Notes under the pieces: generated by a model
What the model was told of the DNA's origin: nothing
The model's database searches: none
What the model saw: only the letters and a program-made list of their open reading frames with translations
Assembly (NCBI GenBank): GCA_003667245.1
Contig: RCNN01000268.1
Coordinates: forward strand, 1 to 44,474
Length of the DNA stretch: 44,474 nt
Reading direction: 5' to 3'
Source: Heterostelium multicystogenum
Taxonomy: Eukaryota; Evosea; Eumycetozoa; Acytosteliales; Acytosteliaceae
Shown: positions 37,637 through 44,474 of the stretch, piece by piece
Layout of the letters: each line of letters opens with the position of its first letter
How positions within the stretch are numbered: the first letter of the stretch is position 1
Program-made: the position numbers and the translations under genes

Positions 37637-38281
37637 ATGTTCACGCTCCCCCATCATTCGCCCCGCGATCTTCCGTTCACCGCGGGCAACACCGCCTTGC
37701 TGCTGGTGGACATGCAACGTGCCTGGCTCGACCCGGCACTCGACCCGCATTTGCAGGGCCCGCACGCAGCATATTTCCTGGGTCGTGCTCGGGAAACGGT
37801 GATCCCCAATCAAGTCCGGCTGTTGAATGCGGTGCGCGAAGCCCGGCAAAACGTGCTGCACACCATCATCGAAAGCCTCACGGCGGATGGCCGCGATCGC
37901 TCGCTGGATCACAAGCTGTCGGACATGCATTTGCCCAAGGGCAGCTACCAGGCCGGCGTGATTGACGAGTTGACGCCCATTGAAAATGAAATCGTGCTGC
38001 CCAAGACGTCGTCCGGGGTCTTCAACTCCACCAACATCGATTACGTGCTGCGCAATCTGGAAACCCGGCACCTGATCATCGCCGGCATCGTTACCGACCA
38101 GTGCGTCGACATGGCCGTGCGTGACGCCGCAGACCGTGGCTATCTGGTGACCCTGATCGAAGATGCCTGCGCCACTTACACCTTCGAACGGCATCACGCG
38201 TGCCTCGAGGCGATCAAGGGTTATTGCTAGATCACCGACACCCAAACCGTGATCAACCGTTTGCAGGAGTTGCGCCCGTGA
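37637..38281 (+). CDS. Cysteine hydrolase (isochorismatase-like), in-frame TAG near the C-terminus
   Basis: About 214 residues if read to 38281, 197 if stopped at the TAG 38228-38230. Isochorismatase-like amidohydrolase fold with Asp in ALLLVDMQRAWLDP, Lys in IVLPKTSSGVFNSTN and the nucleophilic Cys in IIAGIVTDQCVDMAVRDAADRGY, so the Asp-Lys-Cys triad is complete. After the TAG the same frame runs 16 more codons to a TGA that overlaps the GTG start of the next gene, so TAG probably replaces a Trp codon (TGG) by error or recent mutation. GGAGG lies before ATG 37637. Family members hydrolyse carbamoyl, ureido or amide groups. Confidence 0.82.
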
Positions 38282-39613
38282 GCCTGATCCAGCCAACGGC
38301 AATGACCACTATCGTCACCACCGACCTGATTGGTGTGACTCGCGGACGTTCGTTTCCCACGGACGAGCTTGAGAGTTATCAGCAAGCCGGTGTGGGTTGG
38401 GTGCCGGCCAACAGTGCGCTGACGCCTCAGGACCGGGTGGCGGAGAATAATCCCTGGGGCTCCTGCGGCGATTTGCGCCTGATCCCGGACATGAATACCC
38501 GCGTGCAGGTGCCCAACGGCCCGGACGCCAATGCGCCGGGCCTGGATTTTATCCACGCCGATATCTGCGAAACCGACGGCCAGCCCTGGGCGGCCTGCCC
38601 GCGCACGATGTTGCGCAACGAGATCCAGCGTTATCGCGACGAGCTGGGGCTTGAGGTGACTGCCGCGTTCGAAACATGAGTTCAACCTCGGCTACAAGGC
38701 CCCTGACAACGCTCACCATGCCTTCTCGCTTTCCGCCCAGCATCACGCCGCGTCTTTCGGCGGCTGGCTGTTGAGCGCGCTGAAGGCGGCCGGCGTCGAA
38801 CCGGAGATGTTTTTGCCGGAGTATGGCAAGGCGCAATACGAAGTCACCTGCCGTCCCACTCAAGGTGTGGCCGCAGCCGATCGCGCGGTGAATGTGCGGG
38901 AGATCACCCGTGAAATCGCGCGCCAGATGGGCCTGGATATCAGCTTCTCGCCCAAGCTCGAAGCCGATGGCGTGAGCAACGGCGTGCACCTGCATATCAG
39001 CTTGCAGGATCCAGCCGGAAACGCGGTGATGTACGACGCGCAAAGCAGCAACGGGCTGTCCGAAAAAGGCCGGCAGTGGGCGGCGGGCGTGTTGAAATTC
39101 CTGCCCGCGTTATGCGCCTTCAGTGCGCCCACGCCGATTTCCTACCTGCGCTTGAAGCCTCATCACTGGAGTGCGTCCTACGCCAACCTGGGCCAGCGCA
39201 ATCGCGAAGCGTCACTGCGGATTTGCCCGACCATCACCATCGGCGGCAAGTCCCCGGCCAGGCAATACAACCTGGAGTTCCGCCCGCTGGACGCAACCGC
39301 CTCACCGCACCTGAGCATGGCCGCCGTGCTGATTGCCGGCCGCCTGGGCCTCCAGCAAAAGCTCACGCTGGACAGTTCCTCCGATGAAGACCCGGAGTCC
39401 ATGAGCGATGAACAACGCCAGGCGCGGCATATCCTCGCCCTGCCCGACACCCTAGAAGACGCCCTCGCCAGCCTGCGCAACAACCCGCAGTTGCTGGACC
39501 AATTGCCGCCACTGCTGATGGATGCCTACTTCGCCCTGAAAGCCGAAGAGCTCAAATCCACCGAGAAACTGACGCCTGCCGAACTCTGTGATCACTATGC
39601 CCGCCTTTACTGA
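38278..39613 (+). CDS. Glutamine synthetase family gamma-glutamyl ligase (PuuA-like), one frameshift
   Basis: About 445 residues, glutamine-synthetase fold. Seen: HADICETDGQPWAACPRTMLRN, the metal-binding ExE region at TAAFE followed after an extra A (near 38683) by HEFNLGYK, then KAQYEVTCRPTQGVAAADRAVNVREI, GVSNGVHLHISLQD (the His of the NGxGxHxH-like loop), FSAPTPISYLRLKPHHWSASY and ARQYNLEFRPLDATASPHL. The sequence suits the family that ligates glutamate to amines (PuuA, IpuC, GlnA-like) rather than housekeeping GlnA. The start could be GTG 38278 (overlapping the previous stop) or ATG 38302. The following gene starts inside its 3' end. Confidence 0.85.
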
Positions 39614-40349
39614 TTCCCCCGAACACGGCCTGTTCAAGAAACCGGTATACCGGGTCAGCCGGCAAGAGTCCGAGCACCCGGTGATTCTGGTTGCGAACAT
39701 GCCAGTTCCTACATCCCCACGGAACTGAACGCCCTGGGCCTGAACGATGAAGCGGCAAAGGAGCATATCGCCTGGGACATCGGTGCGCTGAAACTGGCGG
39801 AACGACTCTCGAGGGCCCTGGATGCCACGTTGATCTCGGCCGCCTATTCGCGCTTGCTGATCGACCTCAATCGCCCGCTGGAAGCCCCCGACAGCATTCC
39901 GCCACGCAGCGAAATCTACGACGTGCCAGGCAAACCGGGAACTTCCTGACATCGTTCGCCAGTATCGCCAGGAGCGCTTGTTCACACCCTTTCACCAGCG
40001 CTTGAGCGCCCTGATCGATGCGCGACTGGCGCAAGGTCGCGAAGTGCGCATCGTGGCCGTCCACAGCTTCACCCCGATTTACCACGGCCAACCCCGCCCG
40101 CTCGAGGCCGGCGTGTTGTTTGCCGGCGCCGCCGCCTATGCCGAAGGGATTCTGCAAGGGTTGGCCGCCCAGGGCTTGAACGTTGCCGCCAACCAGCCTT
40201 ACGAAGTGGATGTGCTCGGTGACATGACCGTGCCGTTCCACGGTGATCAGCGCGGCATTGAGGCCGTGCTGCTGGAGGTCAGGAACGACCTGCTGCGAAC
40301 GCCCCATGCGCTGCAGTCATGGGCGGACTATCTGGCTCCACTGCTGTAG
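39597..40349 (+). CDS. N-formylglutamate amidohydrolase family protein, frameshifted
   Basis: About 250 residues of the FGase (HutG-like) family. Seen: HPVILV then a slip near 39700 before SSYIPTELNALGL; EHIAWDIGALKLAERLSRALDATLISAAYSRLLIDLNRP with the conserved Arg and Asp; and, after a slip near 39935, FHQRLSALIDARLAQGREVRIVAVHSFTPIYHGQPRP and GIEAVLLEVRNDLL with the Zn-binding His and Glu region. The start overlaps the ligase gene by 17 bases. In this context it may hydrolyse a gamma-glutamyl or N-acyl-glutamate intermediate instead of formylglutamate; no hut genes are near. Confidence 0.82.
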
Positions 40350-40379
40350 CTGCTGTTGGCTGGACCGGTCTTACAACTA

Positions 40380-40406
40380 TAAAAAAACCGCCTGGGCGTC
40401 TTTTAA
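40380..40406 (+). terminator. Weak terminator-like hairpin after the amidohydrolase gene
   Basis: A short stem CGCC-TG-GGCG flanked by a run of seven A upstream and TCTTTT downstream, about 30 bases after the stop at 40349. The stem is short, so partial readthrough into the permease gene is likely. Confidence 0.35.
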
Positions 40407-40482
40407 CCTGCCGGGTTCAAGAACATGTTCGGCCGCTTTGGCGGCTGCGCATTCGCCTTACTTCATACGGAAGTACCCCATC

Positions 40483-41825
40483 ATGGCAATTGAAGAGTTT
40501 GGCTATAAACAAGAACTGAAGCGCAGCCTGTCCCTTACGGACCTGGTGATCTACGGGATGATCTTCATGATCCCCATCGCGCCCTTTGCGTGTATGGCTA
40601 TGTGAACAGCGAAGCGCCCGGCATGGTACCGCTGGCCTATATCGTCGGCATGGTGGCAATGCTGTTTACCGCGTTGAGCTACGGCAGCATGGCGCGGGCG
40701 TTCCCGATTGCCGGCTCGGTGTATTCCTACGCCCAGCGCGGGCTGAATCCAGGTGTCGGGTTTATTGCCGGTTGGCTGCTGTTGCTCGATTACCTGCTGA
40801 TCCCGCCGTTGCTGTATATCTATGCCGCGATTGCGCTGAACCACTTGTACCCCGAGATTCCGAAGACCGCATTTATCCTGGCGTTCCTGGTCAGTGCCAC
40901 CCTGGTCAACCTGCGCGGTATGACGTTTACCGCGCGCATGAACATCGTGTTCCTGCTGGCGCAACTGGTGGTGCTGGGGATTTTCCTAGTGTGTGCCTGG
41001 AAGGCTCTGCACGGGGGTGCCGGCAACGGCCACCTGACGCTGGCGCCGCTGTACAACCCCACAGGATTCAACTTTGGGTTGCTGATGCAGGGCGTTTCAA
41101 TCGCGGTGCTGTCGTTCCTGGGCTTTGACGCGATTTCCACCCTGGCGGAAGAAACCAGAGGCGATGCCGGGCGCAGTGTGGGCCGGGCCGCGCTGATCAG
41201 TTTGCTGGTGATGGGCGCGATTTTCGTGGCGCAAACCTGGCTGGCAACCGACCTTGCGGCAGGCATGGGCTTCACGTCCGCCGACTCGGCTTTTTACGAA
41301 ATTGCAGCCATTGCCGGCGGCAGCTGGCTGGCTTCGCTGACGGCGATTGCCACGGCGTTGGCGTGGGGTGTGGCGGTGTCCATCACCTCGCAGGCAGCGG
41401 TGTCGCGACTGCTGTTCGGCATGGCCCGGGATGGCAAGCTTCCGGGAACCCTGGCCAGGGTCCATCCGAAATACAGCACGCCATACCTGAGCATTTACCT
41501 GGTGGGCGTGCTGTCGCTGGTCATCTGCTACTTCTTCATCGACACCGTGGACACCCTCACCTCACTGGTGAATTTCGGCGCCCTGAGCGGCTTCATGATC
41601 CTGCACATCACCGTGATCAACTACTACTGGCGGCGCATGCAGTCGCGCAATGTGTGGCGGCACCTGATCACGCCGGTGCTGGGCTTTGTGATCACCTTCG
41701 CGATCATGTTCAACATGGGACTGCAGGCACAGAAGCTCGGGATTGCCTGGGTCGTGATCGGGCTGGTCTACCTGTGGTTCCTCAGCCGCAAGGGCGCGAG
41801 CCTGGTGCTGTCCAAGGACATCTGA
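40483..41825 (+). CDS. APC-family amino acid/amine permease (PuuP-like), one frameshift
   Basis: About 447 residues, 12 transmembrane helices. Seen: LKRSLSLTDLVIYGMIFMIPIAPF, a slip near 40590, then VYGYVNSEAPGMVPLAYIVGMVAMLFTALSYGSMARAFPIAGSVYSYAQRGLNPGVGFIAGWLLLLDYLLIPPLLY, and LLMQGVSIAVLSFLGFDAISTLAEETRGDAGRSVGRAALIS, the pattern of putrescine and amino acid importers of the APC group. It is the last gene of the RpiR cluster and presumably brings in the compound that the ligase and hydrolases process. Confidence 0.87.
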
Positions 41826-41828
41826 CGG

Positions 41829-42866
41829 CTAGCGCAGTGACTGCTGCAGAAACTCACTGATCAAGCTGAGTACCTGCTGCTGGATCTGCGGCTTGGGACG
41901 AGCACCCTTGGCATCCAGGCAAATGAAGCCTTCGCCGGGGTCGCTCTGTTCAATCCGCTCCACCGCGCCCAGCTTTGCAGATGGGCAGGAAGCTGAAGTG
42001 CGTGGGCGTCGCTGATTTCCACGTAGCGCGAAGTCTTCTGCGGCAGGCGCTTGGCCAAGTCGGCCGACTCGAGTGCGGCGGGCAATTCCGGCGACGGTGT
42101 GCGCCGCAATCACCAGCGTGGGGCGGTTCAGCGCCACGAGGCTGGCATCGCTGAAGCCGCGGGCGAAGCCCAGGTCCAGGGAAACAATGGCCGCCACGCG
42201 CGGGTCGCTCAAGTCGCCGGCCAGTCGCTGCCTCGCCTGCTCGGTACGACCAACCTCAAGTTGTTCGTAGGCCTTGCAAGGGGCAATTTCCGGATGCAAC
42301 TTGCAGTCCTCGGTAAAGCGCTGCGGATCAAAGCGGGCACCGCCGACTTCGAGTGCGGTCCAGCCACCGAGGGAGTGCCCGACGACGGCGATCTTGCGCT
42401 GGGCCACCGCGCCGAAGCGTTTCGGCTGGGCAATCACGGCATCAATCACTCGATGGATATCCAGGGGCCGTTTCCACAGCTCGGAAGCGGCAGGCTGTGT
42501 GCGGTCCTTGCTGGTGGTGCCGGGGTGGTTGGGCGAGGCGACGATGTAACCCTGCCCGGCCAACGCACTGGCGAGCCAGGACTGGTTGATCCAGTTGCCG
42601 AAGATGCCGTGGGAGATCACCACCAACGGATGCTCGCCGGCGGCCGGTGCGGCGTCCTTCAAGGCCGGCGCGCCGACAAACACCGGATTGTCAGCAATCA
42701 GTTCTGGTGTGCCGGAAGCATGGGTCGGGTACCACACCGCCACCTGCAACGGCCTGCCGTGCTCCGCGTCGGGAATCACTATTTCCTGGAAGCCGATCCG
42801 AACCTCATTGGCCTGGGCCAGACCGGTTACAACCGTCAACAACAGCGCAGCACACAGCGTTTTCAT
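41829..42866 (-). CDS. Exported alpha/beta hydrolase (platelet-activating-factor acetylhydrolase/dienelactone-hydrolase-like), frameshifted
   Basis: About 346 residues with a Sec signal peptide (LCAALLLTVVTGLAQA). The core shows RPLQVAVWYPTHASG, HPLVVISHGIFGNWINQSWLASALAGQGYIVASPNHPGTTS (oxyanion-hole region) and KIAVVGHSLGGWTALEVGGARF with the nucleophilic Ser in GHSLG. The C-terminal part after a slip near 42090 is split over frames and ends LISEFLQQSLR. It is probably a periplasmic esterase or lipase of unknown substrate. ATG 42866 fits the signal peptide; ATG 42896 in frame is the alternative. Convergent with the permease. Confidence 0.78.
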   Translation of the reverse strand: MKTLCAALLLTVVTGLAQANEVRIGFQEIVIPDAEHGRPLQVAVWYPTHASGTPELIADNPVFVGAPALKDAAPAAGEHPLVVISHGIFGNWINQSWLASALAGQGYIVASPNHPGTTSKDRTQPAASELWKRPLDIHRVIDAVIAQPKRFGAVAQRKIAVVGHSLGGWTALEVGGARFDPQRFTEDCKLHPEIAPCKAYEQLEVGRTEQARQRLAGDLSDPRVAAIVSLDLGFARGFSDASLVALNRPTLVIAAHTVAGIARRTRVGRLGQAPAAEDFALRGNQRRPRTSASCPSAKLGAVERIEQSDPGEGFICLDAKGARPKPQIQQQVLSLISEFLQQSLR

Positions 42867-43019
42867 CCTTGAGTTCCCTAAGTGGCTAAGCGCCATATTC
42901 TGGCATGCCCGTAATGGGAAAGCAGGTGGGAAATCAATGCGCGTATAAACCTTCAGGCTATGGCAACTATCCGAATGGTACGACTACCATGTAGTCACAC
43001 TCCTTTCAGATAGCCCCCA

Positions 43020-44474
43020 ATGACCAAAGCCAGCCTGCGTAGTCACCTGACCCTCTGGTTTTGCCGGTTTGTCGCTGCTCACCCTGGTGAGCGTAGGGTT
43101 CTACGTTGGGCACATCGCTACCGAGCAACTGAAACTGGCCAGTGGCAATGCCTTGTTGAGCACTGCCCGCTCCACCGCCGCGCTATTGGCGGTGCAGCTG
43201 CGTGAACGCCAGCTCGAAGTGTCGCTGCTCAGCCGCGCACCGCTGTTTCAGACGGGGCAACCTGGACGATCCGGACATACTGACCTCCATGGAACAACGC
43301 ACCCAGTCCCGCGCCGAGTACGCGTGGATGGGCGTGGCCGACACAGACGGGCGTTGTGCGCCAGGCGGTGAATGGGCTGCTGGTCGACCAATCCGTAACG
43401 GCACGGCCCTGGTTCCAGGCCGGTTTGCAGGGCAACTACACCGGCGATCCCCACGAGGCGGTACTGCTTGCCAAGCTGCTGCCGGGCTCCAACGGTGAGC
43501 CCTGGCGCTTCATCGACTTTGCCGCACCGATTCGCAATGCCGGGGGCCAGGTGATCGGCGTACTGGGGGCTCACGCCCATTGGACGTGGGTGACACAAAT
43601 TGTCGAAGCGGCCAAAGGCAATACGCCGGACATCGAGGCGCTGATCATCGACAACGACGGCAAGGTGCTCTACCCGGAACAACTGGCCGGCCAGCAACTG
43701 CCCCAGGACCGCCTGGCCAATGACACCGGCTGGTCGGTCGACAACGGCTACGTGACCAGCGCCGTGGCGGTGCCCAGCCCGTCGAATTCCAGCCTGACCT
43801 GGTACATCGTGATGCGCCAGCCGCTGGAAATCGCCCTGCACCCTGCCCGCGTATTGCTCTACAAACTGCTGCTGTTGGGCGTCATTGCCGCGGTGATTTT
43901 CGGCTTCGTGGCGTATTACCTGGCGTCGTACCTCAGCCGGCCCATCGAAGAACTCGCGCGTTCAGCCAAGCAGGTCCAAAACCAACAGCCTGGCGCGTAT
44001 TTCCCTCAAGACCATTTCGTACTGGAAATCGCCCAGCTCGGGCGCTCCATCAAGGGCATGACCCAATCGCTGCTTGGCAAGGAGCGCGAACTGCAGGACA
44101 CCAATGCGTCCCTGGAAGCCACCGTCGCCCAGCGTACTGCCGCCCTCACCCAGGCCAATGCCGAGCTGTTGAACCTGGCCAGCCATGACGCCCTGACCGG
44201 CGTCTACAACCGTCGGCGCTTCGATGAAAAACTGGCGGAGTACAGCCTGCTGTTCCAGCGCAGCGGGCGCGCGTTTGCCTTGCTGCTGATCGACGTTGAT
44301 CATTTCAAGCGGATCAACGATACCCATGGGCATGCCGTCGGGGACGATGTACTGCGCCAGCCGCGCAGTTGATTCAGGACGCCACCCGCGCCCACTGACT
44401 TCGTCGCCCGTTACGGCGGTGAAGAGTTTGCGGTGCTGTTGCCGGAAATCGAAGCGCCGGACAGCCCGGATGTG
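43020..44474 (+). CDS. Cache-domain diguanylate cyclase (GGDEF), frameshifted and cut by window end
   Basis: Sensor that makes cyclic di-GMP. N-terminal transmembrane helix (SLLTLVSVGFYVGHIA), a periplasmic Cache-like domain (from GNALLSTARSTAALLAVQL, with RPWFQAGLQGNYTGDPHEAVLLAKL and FIDFAAPIRNAGGQVIGVLGAH), a second transmembrane segment (KLLLLGVIAAVIFGFVAYYLASY), a HAMP-like linker (SRPIEELARSAKQVQ), a coiled coil, and a GGDEF domain with ASHDALTGVYNRRRFDEKL and IDVDHFKRINDTHGHAVGDDVLRQ. After slips near 44360-44390, RYGGEEFAVLLPEI shows the intact active site. Slips also occur near 43060, 43250 and 43345. The 3' end lies beyond the window. Confidence 0.85.

Noticed and set aside
42051..42872. 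Plus-strand open frame of about 273 codons
   Set aside because: Shadow of the exported alpha/beta hydrolase on the minus strand, which has a signal peptide and GHSLG motif.

Overview
The window is typical chromosomal DNA of a Pseudomonas of the P. fluorescens complex. The evidence is high GC, Pseudomonas-style gene content (SfnG, an OprD porin, an ECF sigma factor with an RskA-type anti-sigma factor, LhgO with a GntR repressor) and three copies of a long palindromic REP/REPIN family. I see no tRNA, rRNA, CRISPR array, prophage or insertion sequence. About 48 protein genes are packed densely, and no gap between genes exceeds about 300 bases. Around two thirds of the genes, including conserved ones such as aroA, lhgO and ohr, carry single-base insertions or deletions, often at short homopolymers and sometimes in pairs that restore the frame. 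I read these as sequencing or assembly errors, so I annotate whole gene footprints and give approximate break points.

Layout. 1-3750: the end of a C39-like peptidase, then a sulfur-scavenging locus in which sfnG and a flavin-dependent acyl-CoA-dehydrogenase-like gene diverge from a spacer that appears to hold two sigma-54 promoters around a perfect inverted repeat, followed by a TauE/SafE exporter. 3769-10862: a methyltransferase, a DUF3455 protein with an ECF sigma/anti-sigma pair, an atypical CLC channel, a UPF0149 protein, an AA10 (LPMO-like) protein without signal peptide, a DUF1428 protein and a PEP-mutase/isocitrate-lyase-like protein. 10963-14757: a free-standing aroA, a small unknown protein, and an orphan Hcp divergent from a candidate type VI effector with a membrane partner. 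14807-20857: three small regulator/target modules (LysR with tautomerase and carboxymuconolactone-decarboxylase-like genes; TetR with a flavodoxin-like quinone reductase; LysR with an MFS exporter) plus a GNAT gene.

20903-24300: the lhgR-like GntR gene, lhgO and an MHS-family transporter, with a 15-bp identical operator-like sequence before both lhgR and lhgO. 24382-31634: a CAP-domain protein, Ohr, a hybrid histidine kinase, a diguanylate cyclase, a GNAT gene, an exported epoxide-hydrolase-like protein coupled to a cytochrome P460, and a di-Mop molybdate-binding protein. 31799-41825: an OprD porin, then an amine/amino-acid region with a permease, a histone-deacetylase/acetylpolyamine amidohydrolase-like gene and an Lrp regulator, followed by a one-direction cluster of RpiR regulator, cysteine hydrolase, glutamine-synthetase-like ligase, N-formylglutamate amidohydrolase-like gene and APC permease. 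This cluster looks like a gamma-glutamylation catabolic route for an unknown nitrogen compound. 41829-44474: an exported alpha/beta hydrolase and a Cache-GGDEF diguanylate cyclase cut by the window end.

The strongest candidates for new biology are the Hcp-linked effector/immunity pair, the RpiR-GS-amidohydrolase-permease cluster, the CLC with rewritten signature motifs, the signal-less AA10 protein and the divergent sigma-54 sulfur control region.
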